Source: Alloprevotella sp.
Lineage (GTDB): Bacteria; Bacteroidota; Bacteroidia; Bacteroidales; Bacteroidaceae
Assembly: GCA_017476545.1 (NCBI GenBank)
Contig: JAFUZP010000011.1
Location: forward strand, 1 to 36,473
Length of the DNA: 36,473 nt
Direction of reading: 5' to 3'
Shown: positions 22,455 to 30,802 of the stretch, piece by piece
Position numbering within the stretch: the stretch's first letter is position 1
Layout: each line of letters starts with the position of its first letter
Notes under the pieces: model-generated
Told to the model about the DNA's origin: nothing
What the model saw: only the letters and a program-made list of their open reading frames with translations
Databases searched by the model: none
Program-made: the position numbers and the translations under genes

Positions 22455-24920
22455 TTATCGTACTAATACTTTCTTCCGCTCTACGATGTAGATACCGGGC
22501 GGTAAGTCGCTGATGGTGTTGGTGCCGGCCTGCAGGGTGACGGTGCGGATGAGCGCGCCCCGGCTGTCATAGAGCTGTACCCGCATGTCGGTGGCCGCAT
22601 TGGCCGTTATGCAGTGGTAACCGCCCAGGAAAGTGGGGGCAGCTTCTGCTGCGGTAAGCGGCGTTTGTATGCCGATGATGTCCTCTGTCACGGCAATGAT
22701 GTGGAGGCTGTCTGCCGGCATCGGGATGGTAAAGGCCGGGGTGTCAATCTGCTCTGTCGTGTCTTCCCCGTCCGCGTCCTTGTACTTGAGTTCCCAGTAC
22801 AGGAATTTACGGCTGGGCACCACGCCGACAGTTAAGGGCGCGTCTTCATAAAATTGTCCGTCAAAGTAGTCGCTCTGCACGGGGATGTCGTCAATGGTGA
22901 GTCCTGTCGCGGTTCTTGCGTCGATGAGGAGCGGGTGGGGGTTACCCAGCCCGAAGTGTTCGGCGATGTGTCCGTAGAGGTAGGGGATGCGTTGCCGTAC
23001 CCACTTTTTCACGAACTCCAGCTGTTCGTCGTGGTCACTTGCGCAGATGCCCCAGCGTTGCGCATGGTGGGGGTATTCGCTGGCTATGCTGCGGGACATG
23101 GTATCGGCCAATGCGTCAAAAAGGTCGGCGCGCAGGAAGTCTCCCATGTGGACCGTGAAGCGCATGATGAAGTAGTCCCGGAACTCGGGAATGCTGATGA
23201 GCCGTCGCCATAGAGCCGTTCCCAATTCATCGTTTCCCCAGTACCAGAATTCAGGCTGCGGGTTTTCCACAGTGCCGTACATCCAGTCAAAGGAAGGGAA
23301 GTGCGGGTCGCTGTTGTCGCGCCCCAGCCCCACGTCCGTGTCGTAGGCAATCCAGCGCCATCGGCCGTCGGGGGCTGTGGGCCGCCACATCCGGGTATTG
23401 TTCGCGGGCCAGTCCGTATTGTTGTAGAACAGCTCCATGATGAAGTAATCGGCGAACTCCTGCACGTCCATGACCCGCTCGTAATCGTGCAGGTCGGCGT
23501 GGGGATCGTGCTTGTAGAGCTTGGAGAAAGCCTCCAGGTCGCCCGCATTCCCCTGCTCCACCTTCCACCAGTATTCCACGAGGTCTATGTCCTTGATGCC
23601 GTGGTGGTTGGTGAAGACGTTGTCCTCCTGCGAGCGTTCGCGCATATTGAGTAGTCCGTGGTACACGCCGTTCACATAGACGATGGCGGGGCGGTAGGCC
23701 TGCCAGTCCAGGTCTACGTTCCGCCCGACGCTGCGCTGGATGATGGCATCGCGGAAGTAGAGCCGGCCGAAGTCGTTGCCGGAGTTACGCAGCATAATGG
23801 ACTTGAAATCCTTTTTTCCAGGCTTGTCTTCGGGGAATAGCTCGTGCTTGAAGTGCTTCGTGCCGAAGCGTTCGTGCGCATATACAATCATGGGACGTAG
23901 CGGGTGGTGCTTGCGTCCGCCGTCGTTACCGGACATGCGTATCTCGCAAAGTTGGTTGATAGCGCTGCCTGCCTGTCCCGGTTCAAAGAGCTCAATATTG
24001 GCCGGTCGCCGCCAGTTGTAGTAGAAATTGGGTTGTTCCTCGGAGTAACTTCCCGTTACGTCGATGCCGATTTTCTCATCGTACAGGTAGGCGCTGTCCG
24101 TTACGATAGAGATGACGGGCAGCATCCGCTCGCGCGGGTGGAAGATATAGGACTGCGTGGCCGTAGCGGAGGGGAAGTGCCCTTCCGCGAAGTATTTGGC
24201 CCGGACGGTTGTAGTGCCCTGTAGGGCGATGGGCCTCCTGTAGAGCGAGTCCCTTTCCGTGGGTTCTTTGCCGTTGAGCGTGTAGCGTATCTCCGCTCCT
24301 TCGGGCGAGTAGGCGGGCGGGATGAGGCTTATCTGGACAGGGTCTCCTTCCCCTATGGCAACGAAGCCGCGTCGGCTGAACATGGGAGGGGGGAGGATGC
24401 GCTCTGCTGCTGCTTCGGCATTGGGCATGCCGGGCGTTGGCTTGATGAGCCACATGGCGTATCCGGGTCCGTCTTGCGGGTAGCCGTAGCTGATGCCGGG
24501 TGCGGGCTGCCTGGGGTAGTCCTTGAGGCTGTCCACGATAGCCCCGCTTCGGAACAGGTAAACACTGCCTCCGCTGGCATTGAGCCTGAAGTCCGTATGC
24601 CATCCTGACGCTTGCATGTCGCACAATACGGTCGTGAAGCCGTAAGGCATGACACGTTTTGCAGGCAAGGGCCATGCCGCTTCCGGGTCGGGTGTGGTGC
24701 CTATGGCGTAGTCCTTAGTTGAGACGATGCGGTTGGTGGGGTTACGGAGTTCCACCCAGGAGTCAGGAAATTCATTGAGGTCGTCCAGCAGCGTGCCGAT
24801 GTTCGATTGCTGGATTTCCGAGAAGCGTAACTGACAACTCGCCCGTTGGGGGACAAGAGCGCAAAGTACGGCAAAAAGAGTTAAGACTATACGTATGGGT
24901 GTGAGCAGGTAGCATTTCAT
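22455..24920 (-). CDS. Secreted CotH-kinase-fold protein with lamin-tail domain and T9SS-like C-terminus
   Basis: An 821-aa protein. Residues 1-30 are a signal peptide (RIVLTLFAVLCALVPQRASC). Residues 30-150 look like a lamin-tail (LTD) domain (NEFPDSWVELRNPTNRIV...TDFRLNASGGSVYLF). A chitobiase-like C-terminal segment (IRYTLNGKEPT...RAKYFAEGHFPS) follows, then the CotH region (RMSGNDGGRKHHPLRPMIVYAHERFG, MLRNSGNDFGRLYFRDA, LLNMRERSQEDNVF, WRWIAYDTDVGLG). The last 45 residues (DMRVQLYDSRGALIRTVTLQAG-TNTISDLPPGIYIVERKKVLV) match a type A T9SS sorting domain, so it is probably exported across the outer membrane and surface-anchored. CotH in Bacillus spores is a protein kinase; the activity here is unknown. 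Confidence 0.85.
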   Translation of the reverse strand: MKCYLLTPIRIVLTLFAVLCALVPQRASCQLRFSEIQQSNIGTLLDDLNEFPDSWVELRNPTNRIVSTKDYAIGTTPDPEAAWPLPAKRVMPYGFTTVLCDMQASGWHTDFRLNASGGSVYLFRSGAIVDSLKDYPRQPAPGISYGYPQDGPGYAMWLIKPTPGMPNAEAAAERILPPPMFSRRGFVAIGEGDPVQISLIPPAYSPEGAEIRYTLNGKEPTERDSLYRRPIALQGTTTVRAKYFAEGHFPSATATQSYIFHPRERMLPVISIVTDSAYLYDEKIGIDVTGSYSEEQPNFYYNWRRPANIELFEPGQAGSAINQLCEIRMSGNDGGRKHHPLRPMIVYAHERFGTKHFKHELFPEDKPGKKDFKSIMLRNSGNDFGRLYFRDAIIQRSVGRNVDLDWQAYRPAIVYVNGVYHGLLNMRERSQEDNVFTNHHGIKDIDLVEYWWKVEQGNAGDLEAFSKLYKHDPHADLHDYERVMDVQEFADYFIMELFYNNTDWPANNTRMWRPTAPDGRWRWIAYDTDVGLGRDNSDPHFPSFDWMYGTVENPQPEFWYWGNDELGTALWRRLISIPEFRDYFIMRFTVHMGDFLRADLFDALADTMSRSIASEYPHHAQRWGICASDHDEQLEFVKKWVRQRIPYLYGHIAEHFGLGNPHPLLIDARTATGLTIDDIPVQSDYFDGQFYEDAPLTVGVVPSRKFLYWELKYKDADGEDTTEQIDTPAFTIPMPADSLHIIAVTEDIIGIQTPLTAAEAAPTFLGGYHCITANAATDMRVQLYDSRGALIRTVTLQAGTNTISDLPPGIYIVERKKVLVR

Positions 24921-24954
24921 CCTGTGGGAGTTGTCTTACTTGTTACACGAGCTA

Positions 24955-24962
24955 TGCAAAGG
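24955..24962 (-). promoter_or_regulatory. -7 box for CotH-purA run
   Basis: Minus-strand TACCTTTG, read from the complement of CAAAGGTA near 24957, fits the consensus and lies about 35 bp upstream of the CotH start codon. The -33 side is weak. Coordinates are accurate to a few bases. Confidence 0.6.
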
Positions 24963-24988
24963 TAGGCTTTTCCGCCTGAACGGCATAG

Positions 24989-25022
24989 TGCCGGAGGCAC
25001 AATTTTGCGTCTCCGGCACTTG
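24989..25022. terminator. Hairpin downstream of the rubrerythrin gene
   Basis: AGTGCCGGAG pairs with CTCCGGCACT over 10 bp around a GCACAATTTTGCGT loop. It lies between the rubrerythrin stop and the CotH promoter and would insulate them. There is no T-run on the minus strand. Confidence 0.55.
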
Positions 25023-25097
25023 TTGCGCCGTTTGTCGGTTCCCAGTCAGGGCTTGGCGGGTAGTTCCGCCTGCCTGCCCGGTGCGTTCAGGGCAACT

Positions 25098-25646
25098 TTA
25101 TTCGCCGAAGAAGCGCTTGTAGAGCCCTGCGAAACCGCGTCCGTGGCGGGCTTCGTCGCGCGCCATCTCGTGTACGGTGTCGTGGATGGCGTCAAGGCCG
25201 AGCTCCTTCGCGCGCTTAGCGATGCGGTTCTTGTCCTCGCAGGCTCCGCTCTCGGCAATCATGCGCTTGTAGAGGTTCGTCTTCGTGTCCCAAACGTTGT
25301 CTCCCAGTAGCTCGCAGAAGCGGCTGGCGTGGTCGGCCTCCTCGTAGGCGTACTGGCGGAAGGCGGCAGCGATTTCGGGGTAGCCCTCGCGGTCGGCCTG
25401 ACGTGCCATGGCGAGGTACTGGCCCACCTCGGAGCATTCGCCGAGCCAATGGGCTTGCAGTCCTTTCTTGACTTCCTCGTCCACGTCCTTGGCGATGCCG
25501 ATCTGGTGTTCTACTACGAAACTGAGTTCGTCCTCAACGACTTCTTTGAATTTGGAGGCGGGCACGTTGCATACGGGGCAGCGTTCGGGAGCCTCGTCCC
25601 CTTCGTGTACGTAGCCGCACACGGTGCATACAAATTTCTTTTTCAT
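25098..25646 (-). CDS. rbr: Reverse rubrerythrin (N-terminal rubredoxin)
   Basis: A 182-aa non-haem iron protein that reduces hydrogen peroxide in anaerobes. The rubredoxin-type centre is at the N-terminus (Cys7, Cys10, Cys23, Cys26: CTVCGY and CPVC), ahead of the four-helix ferritin-like domain. That is the reverse of classical rubrerythrin, where it is C-terminal. Diiron ligands are visible in [28 protein letters not shown] and [12 protein letters not shown]. It stands alone with its own upstream region (minus-strand TACCTTAG near 25690). A cytosolic oxidative-stress role is expected; the electron donor is not encoded nearby. Confidence 0.92.
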   Translation of the reverse strand: MKKKFVCTVCGYVHEGDEAPERCPVCNVPASKFKEVVEDELSFVVEHQIGIAKDVDEEVKKGLQAHWLGECSEVGQYLAMARQADREGYPEIAAAFRQYAYEEADHASRFCELLGDNVWDTKTNLYKRMIAESGACEDKNRIAKRAKELGLDAIHDTVHEMARDEARHGRGFAGLYKRFFGE

Positions 25647-25789
25647 GCGTTTGTGTGTTTTAATTGTTATTAGTTCCTGAATCGGGGGCTAAGGTACGAA
25701 GTATTTTCCTGCCGTGCAAGCGGCGGGGCGGGAATTTGCGGCGGGAACAGGCCGGGGGGTATCGGCGCGGCGCGGGGCGGCGGTCCGCG

Positions 25790-26947
25790 CTATTCCCACA
25801 CGCGGGCCAGCCAGCGGCGCACGGGGAGGTCGTAGCAGCGCAGGGCAATCCAGCCCAGCAGTATGCAACCGAAGGGCAGGGCGAGGGCGACGGGCCATAC
25901 GTCGTGCACTTTCGCAATGGGAACCAGTTCGCCCGCGAAGCCGATGTGGGCGTAAAAGAGGTACATCAGGGGGTAGTGTACGGCGTAGAGCGGGTAGCTG
26001 AGGTCGCCCAGGAAGCGTATGAGGCGTGTGCCGCGCCGTCCGCTGTCCGCCTGCCTCCCCCCATGCGCGGGGCATAGGCGTGCCGTGCACCATACCACGG
26101 CGGGGAACACAAGGGCGACGCACAGCGCATCGTACAGCCCGCCGCACCATGCCGGCATCTCTCCGAAAAGGAAGGGCGCGACCGCAGCTAGCACCAGCAC
26201 GAGGGACGCACCCGCGAAGACGACTACTTGGGAGGGCCTCTCGTCTTCCCGCGCAGGGTGCCTGCCAATCCGCCTGGCCATCAGCATTCCCAGCGTATAG
26301 GGGAACAACATGCGCACCAGCCCCGTCCAGAAACCGCCGTCCGCCATCGACCAGCCCACGCCAAGGTAGCCGTCCGACAGGGCTACATATCCGAGCAGCC
26401 CGCCCGTCACCACGGCCACGGCGCAGAGCCAGCGCGTGGGCATACGGCGCAGGAGCAGGGCATAAAGCACGTTCCCGATGTACTCAAAGAAGAGTGACCA
26501 GACAGGACCGTTCAGCGGAAACATCTCGCCGTTGCCCCTAATGTCCGCCGCCGCACCGACGGGAAGCGGGAGCATCAGCATATTCAGCAGCAGGGCGAGC
26601 ATCACGAGGCTGGTAGCCACGGGTGTGCCGTCCCACATCCTGCCGCCTTGCAGCAGGAAGCATACGGCACCGACCAAAGCACCCAGCACCACCATCGGGT
26701 GCAGGCGGATAAGGCGGCGACGGAAGAAGCCCCCCGTCTTCAGTCCTCGCCCCCAGCGGTCGTCGTAGGCATAGCCGATGACGAAGCCGGAAAGCACGAA
26801 GAAGAAGTCCACGGCCAGGTAGCCGCGCGGTGCGGGCGACCAGTCAAAACACTCGAAGACGTGGTAAAGAATGACGATAAGGGCCGCCACGCCCCGAAGC
26901 CCGTCCAGAATGTCGTAGTGCGGCTTCTGTTGGAAAGTTTTCTGCAT
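25790..26947 (-). CDS. Acyltransferase 3 family membrane protein
   Basis: A 385-aa polytopic protein of the acyltransferase-3 (OafA/NodX-like) family. The opening YDILDGLRGVAALIVILYHVFE carries the family's conserved region with the catalytic-type His, followed by LAVDFFFVLSGFVIGYAYDDRW (the FFxxSGFxI motif) and about ten hydrophobic segments. Members move acyl groups onto sugars or peptidoglycan at the membrane. I chose the ATG at 26947 over a longer frame because the extra residues would be encoded by a palindromic repeat element upstream. The target is unknown; rfbB is too far away to suggest a pathway. Confidence 0.88.
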   Translation of the reverse strand: MQKTFQQKPHYDILDGLRGVAALIVILYHVFECFDWSPAPRGYLAVDFFFVLSGFVIGYAYDDRWGRGLKTGGFFRRRLIRLHPMVVLGALVGAVCFLLQGGRMWDGTPVATSLVMLALLLNMLMLPLPVGAAADIRGNGEMFPLNGPVWSLFFEYIGNVLYALLLRRMPTRWLCAVAVVTGGLLGYVALSDGYLGVGWSMADGGFWTGLVRMLFPYTLGMLMARRIGRHPAREDERPSQVVVFAGASLVLVLAAVAPFLFGEMPAWCGGLYDALCVALVFPAVVWCTARLCPAHGGRQADSGRRGTRLIRFLGDLSYPLYAVHYPLMYLFYAHIGFAGELVPIAKVHDVWPVALALPFGCILLGWIALRCYDLPVRRWLARVWE

Positions 26948-26956
26948 GATTGTCTC

Positions 26957-26990
26957 GCGCGCGTATATATAATATAGGTATAACGCGCGC
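26957..26990. repeat. GCG-flanked TATATATAATATAGGTATA element
   Basis: GCGCGCGTATATATAATATAGG continuing into TATAACGCGCGC is an imperfect palindrome (CGCGCG...CGCGCG with TATA arms). The same core occurs at 14180 and 36343 inside the small-ORF elements, and a degenerate version lies at 7742. Here it lies in the 5' region of the acyltransferase gene. All four are in the same orientation. Confidence 0.6.
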
Positions 26991-27318
26991 CGCTCTTCCT
27001 TATTGTGTGGCGGCAAATCAAAATGCACGCATCCTTGATGGGGCGCTGTGTGGGCGGGTTTGTTTTATGGTAACGCCAGTGCCCTTCGTGGCGTGCTTGC
27101 GGTGCGGTGGCGCGGGTGCCGGAGTTGTTGCGGCTTTCTACGGGCAGCGCCCCGCGTCCGTGCCGTCTTGTTGGCGATATCCTCCCTTCTTCTTTTCGCT
27201 TGCAGGCGGGTGCTGCAAACCTGCGGCTGCCGCTTCTTTCCTTTTCCCCGCATCGCCGAAACTTCTTGTCCGGGGGTTACGGGCGCGTTGTGGGGCGGTC
27301 GGGAAAAAGCCCTTCTAC

Positions 27319-27335
27319 ACTTTTTTGAAAAAAGT
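27319..27335. promoter_or_regulatory. 17-bp perfect palindrome upstream of ABC operon promoter
   Basis: ACTTTTTTGAAAAAAGT is a perfect palindrome with a central G, 11 bp upstream of the -33 box. It may be a regulator site or simply a homopolymer-rich sequence. No gene is supported in 27029-27345. Confidence 0.4.
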
Positions 27336-27345
27336 CGGCAGAAAA

Positions 27346-27377
27346 TTTGGCGGTATGCTATGGTTGCTTTACTTTTG
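27346..27377 (+). promoter_or_regulatory. Promoter of ABC-GntR operon
   Basis: TTTG at 27346-27349, a 20-bp spacer and TACTTTTG at 27370-27377: an exact consensus match on both boxes. The predicted start site falls inside the operator described next. Confidence 0.88.
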
Positions 27378-27378
27378 C

Positions 27379-27402
27379 GGTGTACTATTTAAGTATTACA
27401 CC
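27379..27402. promoter_or_regulatory. Operator of the GntR/YtrA-type regulator
   Basis: A 24-bp palindrome with arms GGTGTACTA and TATTACACC around TTTAAG, one mismatch per arm. It begins one base after the -7 box, so a bound repressor would cover the transcription start. As I recall, YtrA-subfamily repressors use GTGTA...TACAC half-sites, and a regulator of this kind is the last gene of the operon (29199). Autorepression is therefore likely. Confidence 0.75.
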
Positions 27403-27466
27403 GATGGCGTACGCGGAATGAAGCGCGCAGACGGGTGCGCCGGAGGGGAACTAAAGCTTTGTTACT

Positions 27467-28285
27467 ATGATACAAATTGAGAACTTACGCTTCGGGTACG
27501 GGAGAAGGAACCCCGTATTCAAGGACTTCTCGCTCGCACTGGAGCCGGGTGGGGTCTATGGGTTGCTTGGCAGGAACGGTACGGGCAAGACTACGTTGCT
27601 GTATATGATGTGCGGGCTGCTGCGTCCGCAGGGCGGCACGGTGCGGCTGGGCGGACTGCCGGCTGCGGCGCGCCGGGCAGCGGCGTTGCAGGACGTGTTC
27701 CTCGTGCCGGAGGAGTTCACGCTGCCCAAGATGCCGTTGCGGCGGTTTGTGTCGCTGAACCGAGGCTTCTACCCGCGCTTCAGCGAGGACATCCTGCGGC
27801 AGTGTCTCGCGGACTTCGGCCTTTCGGAGGACCTGCGCCTGGGACAGTTGTCTATGGGGCAGACGAAGAAGGCACTGATGAGCTTCGCCCTTGCCACGCA
27901 GGCGCGTTACTTACTGATGGACGAGCCTACGAACGGGCTGGACATTCCGGCCAAGAGCGAGTTCCGCAAGGTGGTGGCACGCCACATGGGGGAGGAGCAG
28001 ACGCTCGTCGTCTCTACGCACCAAGTGCGGGACATTGACTCACTGCTGGACCACGTCGTCATCATTGACGGTAGCCGCTTGCTGCTCTCCAAGAGCGTGG
28101 CTGAGGTGACGGCGGAGCTCGTCTTTGAGGAGCTTCCGGCGGGTGAGTCCGCAGACGGCGCGCTTTATGCGCAGCCCAGTGTGGGCGGACACAGCATCGT
28201 CCGGCGGAACAAGGGCGGCGAGGACTCGGCGCTGAACCTCGAACTGCTGTTCAACTATGTGGTGCAAGGGGGTCGGGAGGTCTGA
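27467..28285 (+). CDS. ABC transporter ATP-binding protein
   Basis: A 272-aa nucleotide-binding subunit of an ABC-2 type exporter. Walker A is GRNGTGKT (residues 35-42), the signature region reads LSMGQTKK in place of the usual LSGGQ, Walker B is YLLMDEPTNGLD, and the H-loop is VVSTHQ. After about residue 215 comes a C-terminal extension with no catalytic motif. It is followed 46 bp later by its likely permease and then a GntR regulator, the order seen in YtrA-type operons. The substrate (antibiotic, peptide or lipid) cannot be inferred from sequence. Confidence 0.9.
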   Translation: MIQIENLRFGYGRRNPVFKDFSLALEPGGVYGLLGRNGTGKTTLLYMMCGLLRPQGGTVRLGGLPAAARRAAALQDVFLVPEEFTLPKMPLRRFVSLNRGFYPRFSEDILRQCLADFGLSEDLRLGQLSMGQTKKALMSFALATQARYLLMDEPTNGLDIPAKSEFRKVVARHMGEEQTLVVSTHQVRDIDSLLDHVVIIDGSRLLLSKSVAEVTAELVFEELPAGESADGALYAQPSVGGHSIVRRNKGGEDSALNLELLFNYVVQGGREV

Positions 28286-28331
28286 GGATGCCGGAATTAT
28301 GAAAACTTTTAGGAACTAAAAACTCAACGAC

Positions 28332-29183
28332 ATGGAATTCAATCTTACCCGTTTCGGCCTTGTACTGAAGCGCGACCTGCTGACAAACCGGCGTGTCTAT
28401 ATCAACTTCTTCCTTGGCATGTTTGTCTTCTACGTGACGCTGGGATGCCTCTCGCAGATGAACTTCAACAATGCGTTGTCCTATACGGGAGGAAGCTACC
28501 ATATGATGGTCATTACCGACAGAGCGGAGTATACCGCATCATTCCTCGTCCGTACGGCAGGAATGGCTAATGCGATGTTCTTCCTTTTCCTGCTTTTCAG
28601 CGTGGCGCAGTTCGCTTACGACCTCCGCGAGAAGCCCTCGCGCATCAATGCCCTGATGCTTCCCGCCTCGCGCCTGGAGAAGTTCCTGGGCCGCTGGCTG
28701 CTGCTCGTTCCGGGCGCGTGCCTGGTTGCTGTCGCGGCATTCGCCTGCGCTGATGCCGCACGCCTTGCCGTGCAGCCCGTACTCTTCGAGCACACCCTGC
28801 CGAGCCTCGTCCCGGAGTTCTTCAGGCAGTGGAACTTTTTCCTGCCGGAGTTCTACGTGCAGCAGGACGGGCACGTACTTGTGCTGCTGAGTGCGCTGGG
28901 GTCCCGCCTCCTGTTGCTCTTTGTGCACGCTTCCTACCTTCTCGGCGGGCTTTACTTCCGGAAACGCGGCGCGCTCATGACGACCGTCCTCTACTTAGTG
29001 GGTAACTTCGTCTTCGTTTTGCTGGCCTGGCGCATCGCAGACCTGACGGACAGCGCGGAGTTCTGGCAGAACCTCCGGCCCGGCCTCGCGTACTACGCGG
29101 TGCTTGACGCGCTGCTGTTCGCCCTCACTGCAGGGTGCGTGTGGCTCAGCTGGCGGAAGTTCTCACGGATGCAAGTACTCTGA
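28332..29183 (+). CDS. ABC-2 type permease subunit
   Basis: A 283-aa integral membrane protein with about six hydrophobic segments (YINFFLGMFVFYVTLG, NAMFFLFLLFSVAQFAY, WLLLVPGACLVAVAAFA, LGSRLLLLFVHASYLLGG, TTVLYLVGNFVFVLLAW, YAVLDALLFALTAGCVW). The middle contains EKPSRINALMLPASRLEKFLGRW, a segment I associate with Bacteroidota ABC-2 permeases. It has no ATPase motif and pairs with the preceding gene. The next gene starts 15 bp after its stop. Confidence 0.8.
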   Translation: MEFNLTRFGLVLKRDLLTNRRVYINFFLGMFVFYVTLGCLSQMNFNNALSYTGGSYHMMVITDRAEYTASFLVRTAGMANAMFFLFLLFSVAQFAYDLREKPSRINALMLPASRLEKFLGRWLLLVPGACLVAVAAFACADAARLAVQPVLFEHTLPSLVPEFFRQWNFFLPEFYVQQDGHVLVLLSALGSRLLLLFVHASYLLGGLYFRKRGALMTTVLYLVGNFVFVLLAWRIADLTDSAEFWQNLRPGLAYYAVLDALLFALTAGCVWLSWRKFSRMQVL

Positions 29184-29198
29184 ACAAATTCATGCCTT

Positions 29199-29555
29199 AT
29201 GCAGTTCAAAGAAACCAATCCTATATACGTGCAGATAGCCGAGCGGCTCTGCGACGAGATACTCGCGGGGCGGTACGAAGCCGACTCCCGCGTGCCGAGC
29301 GTGCGGGAGTACAGCGCGCTACTGGAAGTGAACGTGAACACGACGGTGAAGAGCTACGACCAGCTCGCCGCGCGTGGCATCCTCTACAACCGCCGCGGCA
29401 TGGGCTACTTCGTCGCACCGGATGCCGCCGACCTCATCCTGGCAGCCCGCCGCCGCGCCTTCCGCGACGACTACCTGCCCGACCTCTTCCGCCGTATGCG
29501 CCAGCTGGGCATCGGTATGGACGAGGTGGCCGAGGCCTATGCCTCCGAGAAATAA
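29199..29555 (+). CDS. GntR-family regulator, YtrA-like
   Basis: A 118-aa protein with a GntR winged helix (NPIYVQIAERLCDEILAGRYEADSRVPSVREYSALLEVNVNTTVKSYDQLAARGILYNRRGMGYFV) and only a short helical tail (about residues 75-118) instead of a large ligand-binding domain. This short form is the YtrA subfamily, usually linked to ABC transporter genes, as here. It is the third gene of the operon, 15 bp after the permease. It probably binds the palindrome at 27379-27402 and represses the operon; the inducer is unknown. Confidence 0.92.
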   Translation: MQFKETNPIYVQIAERLCDEILAGRYEADSRVPSVREYSALLEVNVNTTVKSYDQLAARGILYNRRGMGYFVAPDAADLILAARRRAFRDDYLPDLFRRMRQLGIGMDEVAEAYASEK

Positions 29556-29579
29556 CCATTAGTTAAACATGAATATTTT

Positions 29580-29621
29580 GCGGGCTGCGGGCGAAGTGAT
29601 TTCGGTCGCAGCCCGTGCTTT
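29580..29621 (+). terminator. Terminator of ABC-GntR operon
   Basis: CGGGCTGCG (29581-29589) pairs with CGCAGCCCG (29607-29615), with an inner CGAA/TTCG pair. A short TGCTTTG tail follows. It lies 25 bp after the GntR stop. Confidence 0.7.
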
Positions 29622-29815
29622 GTGGGAGCCTGTACGGAATGAGGCGGGTACCAGTCTTTCGGGCTGCTTGCCAGACGTTTAAGTGTCCTCATTCCGTCGA
29701 TTTGTAGGTTTTTTATTCCGCCAAATGGAGAATAAGGCGGCGGTTATTCGGCGTATAGGCTGTGGCTGGGCGGATAAATACGGGGTGTTCCGAAGCGGGA
29801 ATGGACGGAAATTCG

Positions 29816-29823
29816 TATTTTTG
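29816..29823 (+). promoter_or_regulatory. -7 box for natAB-like operon
   Basis: TATTTTTG fits TAnnTTTG and lies 70 bp upstream of the natA-like start; no clear -33 box. Nothing else was recognised in 29622-29893. Confidence 0.5.
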
Positions 29824-29893
29824 CAGCGATTTTTTCAACAAACGGCGCGCCGGGCGCGTCAAAGACAAGGTAAATCCAAACTAGACAAGCCAT

Positions 29894-30802
29894 ATGGAAA
29901 CATTCCTGGAGGCACGCCACATCGTGAAACGCTTCGCCGGACACACGGCGCTGGACGACGTGACGGTCAGCGTGCCGCGCGGCAGGGTGTTCGGGCTTCT
30001 CGGGCCAAACGGCGCAGGGAAGACGACGCTCATCCGTATCATTAACCGCATCACCGCCCCGGACGAGGGCGAAGTACGCTTCGACGGCCACGCCTTCCGC
30101 GCCGAGGACGTGCAGCAAATCGGCTATCTTCCCGAAGAGCGCGGCCTCTACAAGAAGATGAAGGTGGGCGAGCAGGCCGTTTACCTCGCCCAGCTCAAGG
30201 GGCTCTCGGCCGCCGAGGCCAAGCACCGCTTGCAGGACTGGTTCGAGAAGTTCGGGATAATGCCCTGGTGGAACAAGAAACTGGAAGAGCTCTCAAAGGG
30301 TATGCAGCAGAAGGTGCAGTTCGTCATCACCGTACTGCACGAGCCGCAGCTGCTTATCTTCGACGAACCTTTCAGCGGCTTTGACCCCGTGAACGCCGAA
30401 CTGCTGAAGCGCGAAATCCTTGCGCTGCGTGACAAGGGGCACACCGTAATCTACTCCACGCACAACATGGCGAGCGTTGAGGATGTCTGCGACGAAATCG
30501 CGCTCATCAACAAGTCCAAGGTTGTGCTGACGGGCAATGTGCAGGACGTGAAGCAGCGTTTCCGCACAGGGCTCTACGAGGTGGTCAGCACGGGCGGCGA
30601 ACTGCAGCCCCGTCCCGAGCGGTACGCCGTGCTGAGCTGCGAGACGGACGGTGGCGTGACGCGGCACCTCCTGCAGAAGGAAGCCAGCCTGACGAACAGC
30701 GGCCTCATCGCTCTTGTGGCGCAGGACCTGGAGGTGCGTAGTATTGCCGAGCAGTTGCCGAGTATGAACGATATCTTTTTGAAAGTGGTAGGCCATGAAT
30801 AA
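29894..30802 (+). CDS. natA: ABC transporter ATP-binding protein (NatA-like)
   Basis: A 302-aa ATPase of the ABC-2/NatA group. Walker A is GPNGAGKT (residues 37-44), the signature is LSKGMQQK, Walker B is LLIFDEPFSGFDP, and the H-loop is STHNM. The C-terminal part after about residue 210 (ALINKSKVVLTGNVQDVKQRF...) is a DUF4162-like extension typical of this group. It overlaps the permease gene by 8 bp, so the two are translationally coupled. NatAB in Bacillus extrudes Na+, but in Bacteroidota the substrate of this pair is not established, so the symbol is by similarity only. Confidence 0.85.
   Translation: METFLEARHIVKRFAGHTALDDVTVSVPRGRVFGLLGPNGAGKTTLIRIINRITAPDEGEVRFDGHAFRAEDVQQIGYLPEERGLYKKMKVGEQAVYLAQLKGLSAAEAKHRLQDWFEKFGIMPWWNKKLEELSKGMQQKVQFVITVLHEPQLLIFDEPFSGFDPVNAELLKREILALRDKGHTVIYSTHNMASVEDVCDEIALINKSKVVLTGNVQDVKQRFRTGLYEVVSTGGELQPRPERYAVLSCETDGGVTRHLLQKEASLTNSGLIALVAQDLEVRSIAEQLPSMNDIFLKVVGHE

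Noticed and set aside
26950-27480. Plus-strand 176-codon open frame starting at the TATATATAATATAGG element
   Set aside because: It starts at a TTG, runs through the promoter and operator of the ABC operon and overlaps its start codon; no coding character is seen.
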